A stretch of 64,000 nt of DNA from the NCBI GenBank assembly GCA_000149265.1, contig CH003416.1:515388-579387 (forward strand), given 5' to 3'. The position numbers were made by a program, and so were the translations under genes. The stretch is from Ciona savignyi (taxonomy: Eukaryota; Chordata; Ascidiacea; Phlebobranchia; Cionidae). The notes beneath the pieces are model-generated. The model ran no database searches, was not told where the DNA came from, and worked only from the letters and a program-made list of their open reading frames with translations. This document shows, piece by piece, positions 51,845 to 64,000 of the stretch. Position 1 is the stretch's first letter. Every line of letters starts with the position of its first letter.

Positions 51845-52330
51845 TTATTTTCTTTTCCCAGTCTTTCCCTTAATTGCATTTAAACTTGCTGTTTTAGAAG
51901 CATTAGCAAGTTCTTCTTTTGCTTTTTTCTCAGCTTCCCTCTTCTTAGCAGCTTCTTCTCTTTGCTTTCTTATGATAGCGAGACGTGCAAGGTCAGCCCT
52001 GGCCTCATCAGTTTTACCTTGCGCATGTAATTGCTGGTAACGCTTTTGAGCCTCCTGCTTTGCAATTTGTTCCTTTTCCCTTCGTGAAAGTTCAGCTGGG
52101 GCACTGGTTACAATTTCATCAAGTTGGGATGCTTTTTTAGTCTTCGTTGCAATGCGATTGGGGTTGTTTACATTAATCACGGGTTGTTCTTCATCAGAGG
52201 ACTCTTCTTCCGATGATGACTCTTCTTGCTTTTTTCTCCAGTTATCACTTTTTTGCTGAGACTCTAACTCAGCAACACTGGTGAATTGACGGGTCCTGCC
52301 CTTCTGACTCCTTTTCCCTCCACGGGGCAT
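51845..52330 (-). CDS. PDAP1: 28 kDa heat- and acid-stable phosphoprotein (PDGF-associated protein 1)
   Basis: Single-exon frame of 161 codons (human about 181). The N-terminus [17 protein letters not shown] matches the family start. A serine/glutamate cluster ([13 protein letters not shown], residues 37-49) is a typical casein kinase 2 substrate region. [16 protein letters not shown] comes next, then the family core with [17 protein letters not shown] and [20 protein letters not shown], and a basic coiled-coil tail ([16 protein letters not shown]). PDAP1 proteins are small, charged and largely disordered, and are linked to PDGF signalling and mRNA regulation; the exact mechanism is not known. 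The acidic stretch is shorter than in vertebrates. Same strand as SIN1, 486 bp upstream of it. Confidence 0.95.
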   Translation of the reverse strand: MPRGGKRSQKGRTRQFTSVAELESQQKSDNWRKKQEESSSEEESSDEEQPVINVNNPNRIATKTKKASQLDEIVTSAPAELSRREKEQIAKQEAQKRYQQLHAQGKTDEARADLARLAIIRKQREEAAKKREAEKKAKEELANASKTASLNAIKGKTGKRK

Positions 52331-53940
52331 TGTTCACAAAGTTATAATCACTTAATTATTATATTAAACCGTTACCGGTACTGAATATCCCTTCTATGTC
52401 GATATTAGAACAAGATGATATCAAAAAGGACTAGTTATAAGATGAGCGGGAGAGGGTATATCATTAGTGGGAAGAAATACTTTCATCACTAACAGAAGCG
52501 GTACAGGTTATATAATGATATACCCCGTCCGCTCATAATATACCCTGCCCCGCTCATGTTAGTGACGAAAATACTTTATCCAGTTATTTTTTTGTCATTC
52601 TGCCCCACTTCTTTCCTATAAAACAGTGTGTGGTTCCGCACAGCTGTCCCGCAGATTAGTAGAGCACCATATTATACAAGAAAAATCGGTACCTCTAAAT
52701 ACTACAGGATTGCTTGAATCGCTACCTCTACTTACTACAGGATCGCTGGGGAGAGATTACAGATACTTTATTATTACAAAAGTCTTGAGGAAAACTAAAA
52801 TAGGAAAACTTTCCACCAAATTTCCGAAAACCACGCTCCAAGCGGTTCAAGTGATCCAAGCGCTTCAAGTGATCCTGTAGTATTTAGAGTCACCCAGTAA
52901 AGTTAAACAAGTTCAGAGGGTTTCTTTCTTAAGATAAAACTTATGAAGTAGGATAAATAACTGTGCACAAACTTTTTAAATAATTAGGACAAGCAAAAAC
53001 TAACTTTATGTCTGTACTTCACATTGTTTTAGTTTATCAAGCTGTACATCTGTGGTAAACATGGTAGTTTTGAAAAGTATTTTGTGTGCGAACAGCAAAC
53101 AATAATGCGTGTATTTGAAGCGTTTTTTACTAAATCTATCATTTTTTGGAGTACGTCATTTTACAATTATGTACTGGCGTGTGTGTTTTGGTTATCGTGT
53201 TCGTGCTAGCCCATGCTTTTGACTGACCTCATTTATCTACATCTGAATTTAAGCACGATACGCTGGGTACAAAAGAAGGATGATACATTTTTGTTATACA
53301 GCATATGCTGCATGACGTGAGCTGTTATATAGTTTACCCGAGTTACTGAGGTAGGAATTTAAAGACAAATACAGTACATTTTTAATCGATTTTATTTTCA
53401 CTAAAATTTCAGCACTACTTAAGCAATACAACCTAAAAAAAAATTATGTTTTATGTACAACCGTTTATGTTTTTAATTTTACCGGAATATGTTTCCAACC
53501 TTTAAAACTAAACTTGACACGAGAAACAACAACATTCATAAGCACATTTTTGCCACTCGGGTTAAGCTTTAGCCATAGAGAACATGTAAATATTAGTTCT
53601 TGTAAAAAGAGGTTTCGTGAATTCTCGGTTTGTGTAATATCTTTTTGCGCATTATATTAAGCTTTGTTTAATTTGTTATTAAAAGCCTTTAACGCATGCA
53701 CGGCTGTGTCTGTTTCAGGGACTTTTGCCACGATTTCTCCTGGCTTTTCAATCAGCGTTAATATCCGCACCGATGGTTCCTATAACCTTCCGACATTATG
53801 CCATACGTCGCGAGCTAGTTTGTTTTGTGTGAATATTCCTTTGATTAATCTGTTATCAGAAACGCGTTCTGGAATCCGGACCTAAATATCGCCTGTATAA
53901 CGAATCAATTTAACCGCATGTATTTTACTGTGTTAACTTA
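52331..53940. other. 5' flank of PDAP1
   Basis: Probable PDAP1 promoter region, interrupted by a MITE at 52688-52899. Two near-repeats with GATATACCC/ATATACCCTGCC words lie at 52450-52560. No coding region is recognised. Confidence 0.45.
52688..52899. mobile_element. MITE with TACTACAGGAT ends, left end duplicated
   Basis: GGTACCTCTAAATACTACAG at the left pairs with CTGTAGTATTTAGAGTCACC at the right. A second left-type end (TACCTCTACTTACTACAGGA) follows 40 bases in, and the core has three AAGCG(G/C)TTCAAGTGATC-like words. Same family as 17376-17475. Confidence 0.65.
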
Positions 53941-54235
53941 GGATAGGATAGGATATTCGTCTTTATCCCCGTGAATGGGAAAACCAAGGGGGTTAACACA
54001 CGGGCAATCGTCAGATCACCTCGCGCCCATCGTCGGGTAACCGGAGCTATTGCAGTGTGTTGTATATGATAGACACGTTCCTTCAATTTGGTAGAACCCA
54101 TTAATCTGCTGGGTTCAGGCAATGTCCGTAAAGTGCCTTGCCCAAGGACACATCCGTCTAGCTAGCGACCAGTTTCGCACCTGCAACCTTTCGATTGAAA
54201 GGCGACGCACCTAACCGTTAGACCAACGGGCCGGA
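53941..54235 (-). mobile_element. Well-preserved tRNA-derived SINE
   Basis: Full copy from the GGATAGGATAGGATATTC tail to the head complement GTTAGACCAACGGGCCGG. Closest relative in the window is the copy at 48601-48895. Confidence 0.9.
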
Positions 54236-57200
54236 CCTTATAAGCTACAATAAAGAAACCTTTCGAGTCGGAGTCATTTGTAAGTCTAAATAGCTGGGGA
54301 GGTTGAGGACAGATTTATTGCAATATATAGGCACTCAACTAGCCCAAACAATCCATTGTTAAACGGCACACAGGAACACATAATGCTACGGTAGTGTGGC
54401 CATCGCGACAGATTCACGTATCGAATTATAAATATATTTAAAAACATCCAATTTTTTGTATTTAACTTTTGTTAGCCAATTTCTCGGAACTAAAAAGCAC
54501 AACTAACTTTAAACATAACACTCTATTATCCCACGTATAAAACAGCTGGAGACTCAACACCAACTTATACCGAGTGCCATGAGGAGCATGCAGTGGAAAA
54601 TTTAGGTGTTTAGTAAAAATTTGGTTTTGATTACGAGAAACGACTATACAGCAATGTTAAACACGTTTGTGAATAAAAAGCACCTGGTAAAAATATCCTG
54701 ACCGTATACTGCACGATCCTCCGATCACTTATTTCCTGTTTAGAATTTTATCACAAAACGTTTTTTAAATACGAGACCTGTATACCTCAGCATTCAGCTT
54801 AGGTCCAGTCCAGGACCGTGCAGGCCTTAATGACCGCGCTTAAAGTAAGCTGTCACCATGTACATTGGTTCAGTAAGACTATATGACAAGTGTTATGCTA
54901 AGTATCCATAATAAAAACAAAAATACAACGCTCCTGTAGGCGCTTCTGTTACTAATTCACCTCTAAACTGACACATGATTGTATACAATGCATATAGGCA
55001 CGAAATCTCAACAACGTCAGTGACGTAATACGGGAAATCCCCTAACATAAAATGAAATACATTTTTGCTCATAACTCTTTAACCAAAAAATATTGGAAGA
55101 AACTGATTTGATTTTTAAAATCAGCGTATTTTTTTCCATTTATTAAGATATTCTTAAAATTGACTTCAGTTCCCCTTTAAGATTCCACATAAAATGAGAC
55201 ATCCATCTATTTATTTCAATATGCTTTTTGGTTATACCTTTTAAATTAAAGCAATGTTAAATGCTTAGCCATTGGCATAATCGTGAATTTCATTGGTTAG
55301 ATTATTTATGTAGAGTAATAGAACCGATGTAGGGGACACCACAGTAGGTTAGACCATCGGCTTTGAGTCGAATGGTTTGATCGAATGTCACTGACTTCAT
55401 TGGCTGAGTGATTGGCCAAAGCACTGCGAACATTACTTTAACACATAAATAAAAAGTTTAACTAAAACAGTAGCCTTAATCTTGTACAATACGCTATAAT
55501 ATCACGGCGGAATAGTTTGGTGGGGTAGTCGCTTTTTGGCTAAAATGTTTTTTTAAACGAAACTGGTCGCTCGCTATTCAAGTCTTCGGGCAGAGAGGAC
55601 ATATCCTGGACCCCGTAAATTAAACGGTTGCGCCAAAACTGTAAAAAAGTCTAAATCATATGCAACACACTGCAAGGTAAGGTAATCCAATGGCGGAAGA
55701 TAATGTTAAGATTGTCCATATAATAAATAACTCTTCGATTTTTTTCACTCACGGGTATATATAACAGTAGCATCTGGTAAATATAAAGTGGACAGAAGAC
55801 GATCAAAATTTTGCACCGTTGATTTTGGTGGACCTTATGTAATCTTGAATATATAACTCATGAAAGGAATTGCAATATGACATGTATACACAACCTAAAC
55901 AAAATAATTGATTCATTTCTTAATGTTTTAACTCATGTGTATACAATATGCTGTAAAAATTAGAGTTAATCCCCAAAGTGTAGCCTAGTTCGGTAGAATG
56001 TAAAAAGTAAAATTTAAACGTAGAATGTAAAAAGTAAAATTTAAACGTAGAATGTAAAAAAAACTAATGGGTTCAGGCAATGATAGCTAATTCCGTTTAC
56101 CAATAACACAAGCAACTAGGTATCGGGTAGTTTTAAGTCTGCAATCCTTCGGTTAAATGGCGACGCTCTAACCAACTGACCTATATTAAGTCGGCCTATT
56201 TTTTTTTGTTGGAGTTTTTTGTTTCGGTTTATTATACTATTTTCGGTAGATTGGCATTTCTGTTAATTAAATGTGCTTGCGCAATAAGAAATCATCACGC
56301 AAAATGTCATCTAATTATTAGCTTTAAAATATTGGCATCATATTTTATGTTTAAATAATTACTGCATAGTGTTAAGCATTTTGCTATGTTTTACCACCTG
56401 TGACCCATTTTAAATTGGTCGGTCTAAAAATGTCATTTGTTTAGTATTTATATAATATTTAATACTATTGTTGCCTCTACTATACTATTTTTGATCAGAG
56501 TATCTTCGCAAGTTTTCTGTCCCATGGTTGATTTATTGTTGTTCGTCAGTCAATTAGAGTAATGGTTCGGAACAAAACCAGTCTCTAGCTATCGTTGGTT
56601 ATGTATCAATGCACTGTAACCACATTGCCCACTGACTTTTTAAGGCCCTGGTGTAGACTGGTATCCAATGCTTACCTATGTGTGGGCGGCAAACTTAAAT
56701 TCGCCAGATGTCGCCCTTCAACGGCACATGAAAAATAAAACACTTGCATTACTTCATCATACACAATAGTCTATATGTATCGTAACATTCTCTACAAATC
56801 CATATAAATTCTATACTATGCATGTTTTGTTTGTTTTAGGACAGGCTGTGCAAAATAACCCACTGGCGTTTTTGCCTGGTTACACTGGCCAGTCTGCAAT
56901 TGTGTTAGAAATCTACAATAAACTTAAAGTGGTCTACAACCATAAATGTTTATTAAATGTTCAAAATTTAAAAAAATGACTTACATTCATATTCGTAGAA
57001 CAACTAGTATTGTTTGGTGTAAGAGAACAAATACGTAGACTGACAATAATCGCCCTTTTTCTCGCTTTTCTCTCTGCAGCGAGATTACGCAGACATGTGA
57101 TGCCATGCCCAGCACTTTACCAAGGTTGTCTGGTGGTGTGTGCGTAGGCTAGGATACGGACGTACGAGTATAGCTTCTTTAATTCAAAGACCAGTTACTA

Positions 57201-60200
57201 TGTTACGTAAACGAGGATAATAGTATGACTTAGCAGCGGTAATGGGTCCATATCAGTTAGAGCCTCCAGATTACGCCCCCTAGTCAGTTTGTAATATATT
57301 TAATGGATTTACCTTCAACACCAATGTGTTGCTGAAGGCGGCGAAGTCCATATTTATAGCCTGCTCTTACAGCATTAATTGAATTCATTTTAACAGAGTT
57401 TGTTGCTAAATTATTATTGTACAAATATGTTTACTTTTTAATAAAAACATTTCTTGTAATTACATTTAAAATAAGACGAACGTTTGTTCTGTAACGGTAT
57501 TTGTTAAATTCTCGAAATTATTTGTTAACACTTGGCTTCTGTATTATAACGACGTTTGTTTGTCTGTGTGCCTGTTAAACAGCCTTTCAGATAAGCAGTT
57601 ATCGGGTTAAGTGTGCTACCAAATCAATGTTAAGTGTACAGCAGCTGTTTTTTTGATACGGGAATGACAAAATTAAAGTACCCTCTTACGTTCAGATAAT
57701 ATAATGGCCTAAGAATCTAGCGTTTTTTAAGGTTTTATTTAAAACTGTATAAAATATAAAAGTGTATTTTTAAAGTAAAAGTTACGGTTAGGTGCAAAAT
57801 AATGTATTTATATTCGGTACGTTACGGACATAGTGAATTATATTATGTTGGTAGTCATTGGTTCGATCGATGTCGCCCGCGGTAGTCGGGCCCTTTATTT
57901 TCGGACGAATGTTTACATTCACCCGATGTCGTTTGAACAAAGCGGCGCGACTCCGATTACGCTTTATGGCTGACCCAAGGCTATTGATGGCTCGTACATG
58001 TGCTTAGCACATCGCTGTCATTGCATGTCATAATTAAATGGCAATTAAACTGTTTTTTTGTCGTGTTAATATGGTAAATCGGATGTCGTTTATGTTTATA
58101 TAAGCATCGGTGTTGTTATATTATTTGTTTGATTATAATAAATAAAATGACATTTTTGTGACTAAGCAATCCAGGTTTGTATGTAATTTTAGGGAAATTC
58201 TGATGTGTATAGCGGGTATTGTATTTTGTTATTATAATCAGATTTTGGTTGAATTAAAGACTTTGGCTGTCAGGATGCCGGTTCTACATAAAGGGCTACC
58301 ACAGATCGGCATTCAACTTGCTGTATCGCAAGACACGCGGTAAATTGAATGTCATGCTCCGTGTTGGCGATAATAACATGAGCATAATTAAGGGACTCGC
58401 TGAGGTTTTGAAAATTAAACAACGCGTTTCGGAGAAAGAGTTTGTGGGTGCTTCGGCAGCATGCAAGGGCATGGGAATTAAATCCCGTCGTAATTAATAT
58501 TCTCAGCTTGCTTCGCGCGGGTACTGGAATGTAGCGGTTTCCCTGGTAACTTACACGTCAGCAAGCTTCAGACTTTGATAATCTTAACCTTCAACCAACA
58601 TCTGAAGCTGGAGTTATCGTTTGTCTGTTGAAGTTTAAGTTGGTAGCCAAAAAAATTCAGACGTTGAAACCGAATCCCCAGTTCTATGGTGTCAACACGG
58701 TTGTTGTGGCAAGATAGTCTTACCGCCCAAGCTTAACCCCATAAACGGCTTTTCAAACGTGACACAACTCCTAATAGTACGCTTAACCTTTCTTGGTAGT
58801 AAAACTAGGTGTTTGGTGCAGGTTGGATTAGACATTAAGTCGCATAGTGTGTAGCAATCGGAGTGAATCTTCGCATGTTAAGATAAAGGCTTATTATAAG
58901 CATACATATTATAACCTTTATAATATGCCACACAAACATACAATTTGCGCCAAATCGGGGTTACTAGGCCTACCGTCGATACTTTCATTTAATCATGACT
59001 GTTTTGTTTACTTAGTTCAATCACGCTGTACTCGTTAACCAGTATCAACGTTTTATATTCCAATCCAACCACATTTGTAACGACCTGAGAGTTCCGGCCT
59101 AACGACCTGCTCAAATATTTGGTTTCTACTTGCCCGTGTCAGACTTTAACTACTGTCATAGAACAATTTCAAATTCAGAGTACTGCAAGGCGTACGTATA
59201 TTACATGACCGTTTAGTACAGAAAACGGACGTTTAATATTGATTCAGTAATTCCTAACGCGCTCCAAAGCCCTTTGTGACGTGTTGTGTCAATTAAACGC
59301 CTAAGCGAGGCAGCGTTTTGACTGCCGAGAGTTTTAAATTCTAGAGAATATTTAACTTTCTGTCAATAGTACCCTGCCCTTCCGGTAAGTGATGCCCCAC
59401 ACCGCAAATACTCGGAGCCAATCGTTGAATAATTATCACTCTTTGAACTTACGCAATTACTCAAAGAGTAACTCGAGTTCCATGCTTGATTGAGTTCCAA
59501 ACGAAAGTAATTTCAATCGAATTATCTACTTGTTTATGACGTTTATTTTCTTGTTTTATTGTATGATGAAGTTATTATTTCTATTATTCTAAAGTAATCG
59601 GATAAGTGTACTTGAAAAAGTGAAACATTCTAAGTAGGAACAACAAGATTATGTATACTGTTGATTATAAGGTAAAGCTACTTACATATGTTTTTACACG
59701 TCGAGGTTCTTAGGAATTCGACATCTGACGCACAAAGTGTATGATTAGTGTTCCCAGTACAATGTATATTATTACGTCGGTCATTTAATCACTTGTATCA
59801 TGAGAAAATTATGCAATGTTGGTTACGGTCTTTCAACCAGTGCTGAATAATTTTCAAATTGCAGTACATATGCATATTCTTCTTTCAAACAACCGAGCAT
59901 ATATTAGAATTGGTAAATTTGCCTGGCTCTGTTGGCACGAAAGTCAAATCTCGTTTTTATCTGTAATACTAATCTAAGATAAATCGACCGCAAAGACAGT
60001 ATGTATCTATTCTGCAAAGACCAAAGGGAATTAAATTTTAAAGCATAGGTAAGCTGTGCTGCGGCCAATCTTATTGCGCAGGACGAGGTTAATGCGGTTT
60101 CATGAATAATTTATTAGTTTATTGTTGCTGCCACTTTAAACCGTGTAAACAGGAACATATGTTCACGTAATAAGGGTAAATGAAGACGTTATTGTGTTCT

Positions 60201-60452
60201 ATTTTTTTCATAAACGTAATAAATGAAAGAATAAAATGCGCTCGAACATTTTAACGATGTATTATTTAAGTATGTTGGTAATTGTAATAGATCACATTTT
60301 TTATACCAAAATGTGCATTTTGTAAAGTATTCGACAAAAGTTGTATATTAAAGATTCACTTCTTTGCGTCCAGTATCCCAGAATGATTAGGATAGAGTTG
60401 ATTGTAAAATCATAATTTTAAATATTGAGTGACTAAACACGTGGATTTTATA
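54236..60452. other. 6.2 kb without a recognised gene
   Basis: Contains two worn SINE relics (about 55500-55690 plus, 56060-56195 minus) and a 27-bp tandem repeat at 55993-56060. A less AT-rich stretch at about 57860-58560 has homeodomain-type TAATTAAATGGCAATTAA words. CGGGAAATCCCCT at about 55032 recalls the satellite palindrome of 34489-36290. Possible regulatory DNA for a gene to the right, not demonstrated. Confidence 0.4.
55993..56060. repeat. 27-bp tandem repeat, 2.5 copies
   Basis: GTAGAATGTAAAAAGTAAAA followed by TTTAAAC is repeated exactly at 55993-56019 and 56020-56046, with a partial third unit to 56060. Confidence 0.9.
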
Positions 60453-60704
60453 ATGAAAAGTGAAGACTATTATCCTACATGGAAAGGCTACCGTGAGTTG
60501 AAATTATACTAATGTTGTAGTTTTTTTTATCTGATTTCACCTTATTGTAGTATTAACAAATAAACACTAAATATACTACGTCAACAGTATTAAGGAACAA
60601 AATATATATATGTATTAGTTTTGACATTAATGTCTTGTTTTTCAGTTTACCGGCTCCAGCAAGAGTCGCCCAAACCAAGACCAGTTTTGTGTCAGACTAA
60701 TAAC
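60453..60704 (+). CDS. Two candidate first coding exons of an unidentified gene
   Basis: Exon 60453-60492 starts ATG and encodes MKSEDYYPTWKGY plus one base before a GTGAGT donor. After a 153-nt intron with acceptor GTTTTTCAG, exon 60646-60704 continues in phase with LYRLQQESPKPRPVLCQTNN and ends at a GTACGT donor. Both splice pairs are strong and the joined frame has no stop. I do not recognise the family. The peptide would be cytosolic or nuclear (no signal, Pro/Lys-rich), as in an N-terminal region of a regulatory protein. Later exons were not found before 64000, so they would lie outside the window. Chance agreement over 99 bases cannot be excluded. Confidence 0.35.
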
Positions 60705-63700
60705 GTACGTAACTTTAAATGTATTTTAATGTGACATGACTAGTGCAAAATTTACAATGTGTTGAACTATAACATCTTTGTTGTGATTTAAATATTGGCA
60801 TTTAGGACGTCAGTTTTTGTGCCAAAAAATGTTAAACAATGGTAACTTTAACGTCTATGGTATATTTGGATTTTACTGTTTTCGCGACCTTCTTATTGCT
60901 GAGAAGACTCGACCGCAAAGCTAGCTATTAACACCAACAAAACAAGTAACCGGCAGGCTAAAAACAACCTCAACGGTCTGTTAAATTTACACTTGTAATT
61001 ACCGTGTACGATTACGATTTTGTTATCGAATAATGTTATTTTTTGAACTTCGTTTACATTCCTTGAGGACTTAACAAAAAACGTGCTGACTTATATGATG
61101 CATTTCTCCCAAACTCCTCAATGATTTTGAAAGGTAGCGGGGCAACAAGTTGTAATCTAGGGCGTAGTTTACTACTACGAAGTGATCTTTAAATAGTTGG
61201 CCAAACGAAATAACGTATTTTGTCAATGGTATATTGCGCAAACGCCTGGAAGGTCACAGACGAGCTGTTATAAAGAAAAGAATTGCTTTTCCTTGAGCGA
61301 GAGATTTTCGTGTTGCCGAAAAGAAAATGTCAATTCAGATTGCATTTCAAGTAACCCGTGACCAATTTCACACGCAGCAACCACACAGTATTCCTAAATT
61401 AAAAAAAATTGCGCCGTAACTCCCTAATCCTTTAATGTGTCTCCTGCTTGATCGACTCTTTCACAGCAAACATTGAGGCGATTCGAAATTGAGTTTATTA
61501 CCTTTCGCATCAACGTGTTTCAAAACTGCCCAAATAACATAGTCATAATAGCTTTAATTTTAAAATGAGATCGATCACACAATACACCCATCGTGCGGCC
61601 GATCGCTATTCGAAGTATACAGTTTAAATAATAATGTTCATGGAAACCTACGCTCATAGGATTACATACGCGCCTGTCTGCTCATTTTTAAACAACCATT
61701 GTCCTGAATTCCAACTATTGTTCCGGGGCCGTTACATTCATACTCGGGCCGATTTTAATCGGCCCTCTGTTGTCGTAACTCTCCGACATATACGTCGATC
61801 GCTCTATTAATTCTGTCCCGCACAAAAGCCTGGCAGTTGCCGACTAATCCACACTCATCCGCACACAGTGGACCCGGATAAAAGACGTGCCGCTGATAGA
61901 GAGATAGGACGGTCTTTGTTTTCTTTGTTTACTTAAAAAACTTAGCGATTTCTAGCAACGGGTAAAGCGGAGATGGGCACGCGAGAAGGGTCATAGTTGG
62001 GGTGAGCTTTGCAGCTGTAACCCCCTTTCCCATATACACCCCTAAAAGGATTAGCGAGGCAACGTCGTCTCAAGTAGATTAACTGATTGCGAAGTCCCTT
62101 CGGGCTTAAATAAACTATAGTCAAGGTTTGTGGTAAAGAAAGACCTTTTAAGTAAGATTAGTGAATCCGGTCGGTGCAATACCAACAAACAATAAATCTT
62201 CTCCGAGCCTCCGCTCCTTATGTTGTTCCTATATTCCTCGTCTTCTTGCTCGTAGATCCGTTACAGAGATTCACGAAAAGTCGTACAATCAATCCAACCC
62301 ACAACCCTGATATCAAATGTTATTTTATTCCAAAAGAGATAATGTTTAAATATTTTGTTTTTATTGTTTAGCAACAAATTTAAAAATCTCTTAGACTGCT
62401 TTGTAGTCGTTGCCATCCAATTACCCGTGTTAAAACACTGCGTTATTGAATTCCTGCGGTCGCCGTGAAACACTGGTTCGGAGTTTTCGCTCCAAGCTCA
62501 CGGCGCTTTATTCCACCAATCTTCGGTTTAGTCTCTTGACCTTTTTGTATAGCAAGTGTCATAACATGAGCCCATTTATCGTCATTTAATTAACTACCAA
62601 TACGAAGATATGATTGGTATGGTAATGTGTGCCCATTAATACGTCACTAGCCAGTTTAATTTTAAGATGAATTGAAACGTAATTGCTTTTAATTTCCGTA
62701 CTATTTTACCACCGGCACCTGTTAGGTCAGATTATAGCTTACTAATTTAGTAAGTTTCTTTCATGCTTCTGTTAGTTTACACTTGATAAATCTCACACGT
62801 TGAACGGACAGTTTGGGTTCTTCCAGGGATATGTCGGCTCTTGATTTCCATGACGTCATTTTTTGGTGACGCATGTGTTTACGTCACCCCTAAGTTGATA
62901 ATCACCGTTCGCATGAGGTTAATGTTTCAAAAGGAAGTTCAACTTTGCAACTCAGTGCATGACTCATATTTGAAGACTAATCTTTTCGTTATCTAATCAA
63001 GGTGCGAGACCACCGTGCCCATAAAAGCACTTAGCTATAATGTTCACCGGACTATACCGCTAAATAATAACACATATTTACGAACCCTTTCATTATTGTA
63101 GTTAGGAAAATTCCGCCACTCGTTAACGTATATTATACGACTGTGTATATACAATTATATTACACACAAGTCTAACTTTAGAATGAGCCATTATTACATC
63201 TATTAGGAGCAAGTTTTAAAAGGGCAAATGATCAAACAAGGTAAATATTTGTAAAAACCAGACGGTTTCTTTAGATACTTTCTTCCCACCCCCGTACTAC
63301 ACTAAAAGGTTGTTTTTTTCTTTATACCAAATCAAGCCATAAAGTAAACAAAACAGAATGTTTCTAAATATTAAACACTTTCTCTTTGGTTGTAGAAATG
63401 TAGGATACCGGTCCAGTTAGCACGTGTCTGTTATGACAGATTATTAATCAGTTGACTGGGCACTTGAGCAGACGCCCTCAGTACTATGAGTAATAAACTC
63501 AATGTCACAAGGACGCTCAACACAGAAACACCGATTTTTATTTTTTTAATGTGAAGATAAGACTATTTAAGGCGCATGTATAATAATTTAATTTAAATAA
63601 TGGTGAAATATTACAAGATGGAAGTTATTATTAGGGACAAAAACTTTCAAAATCGAAGTTTAATCCAAACACCAAGATGGGAAACTGTAATGCCAAAATA

Positions 63701-64000
63701 GCATAAGTCCAGACAGCAGCTGACAATTACCGACAACTCAAGAATTCCCGAATCCGTAACTGATCGAGTTACCAGAAGCGTCTGTCGCGCAAACCACTGG
63801 TATAATTTATCGCTTGACCCCTAATAACAAATTCACGCCCTAGTTGAAGTAAAAGAAGAAAATTAACAAAACGGCATTGACAAGTATCAGATAATTGATG
63901 AAAACGTTCGCATAACCATGGGCTAAATTTATGGCAACTAAGAAATTGTTATTACTCCGTATCGTACGTATTTATAATTGAAGGGATTGAAATAATCACA
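60705..64000. other. 3.3 kb without a recognised gene
   Basis: Either an intron of the candidate gene starting at 60453 or intergenic DNA. A perfect cyclic-AMP response palindrome TGACGTCA at 62851-62858 is followed within 30 bases by TGACGC (62868) and ACGTCA (62881). No exon could be supported. Confidence 0.4.

Overview
The window looks like nuclear DNA of an ascidian tunicate, most likely Ciona. It is AT-rich, and its split genes have short exons with GT-AG introns. The readable proteins are chordate orthologues. Several genes have a strong 3' splice acceptor only 6-40 bases upstream of the start codon, as expected where a spliced leader is added in trans. A tRNA-derived SINE with a GGATA-type pentamer tail recurs throughout. 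The species call is inference. There is one assembly gap (13927-14088).

All five confidently recognised genes lie on the minus strand. From the left: an R3HDM1/2-like RNA-binding protein gene (1-16369, 20 exons read, 3' end outside the window); two head-to-tail paralogues of the collagen prolyl 4-hydroxylase alpha subunit (P4HA-a 21108-27541 and P4HA-b 32753-39142, 12 exons each with matching architecture); alkylglycerol monooxygenase AGMO (41995-49115, 10 exons); the mTORC2 subunit SIN1/MAPKAP1 (49844-51358, one exon, no PH domain); and PDAP1 (51845-52330, one exon). The last 9.7 kb has no recognisable gene except two small phase-compatible exons on the plus strand (60453-60704) that may begin an unidentified gene leaving the right edge.

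Repeats make up much of the non-coding sequence. There are nine clear SINE copies plus a 5' fragment and several worn remnants, a 937-bp hAT-type MITE with perfect 8-bp target duplications, an 887-bp hAT-type element carrying a second nested element, two copies of a MITE with TACTACAGGAT ends, and a 2.5-kb inverted-terminal-repeat element in a P4HA-b intron. That last element holds a ~337-bp satellite whose units carry a GGGGAATTCCCC palindrome. An inverted duplication of P4HA-b exon 1 and its 5' flank (about 18290-20000 against 38935-40440) brackets the whole P4HA pair, and a third copy of part of that flank lies at 41338-41660.

The genes do not form a single pathway. The P4HA pair serves collagen hydroxylation in the ER. 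AGMO cleaves ether lipids in ER membrane. SIN1 and PDAP1 are growth-signalling proteins, and the R3HDM-like protein is a cytoplasmic RNA-binding factor. Colinear PDAP1, SIN1 and AGMO could be a loosely spaced polycistronic unit, but this is unproven.
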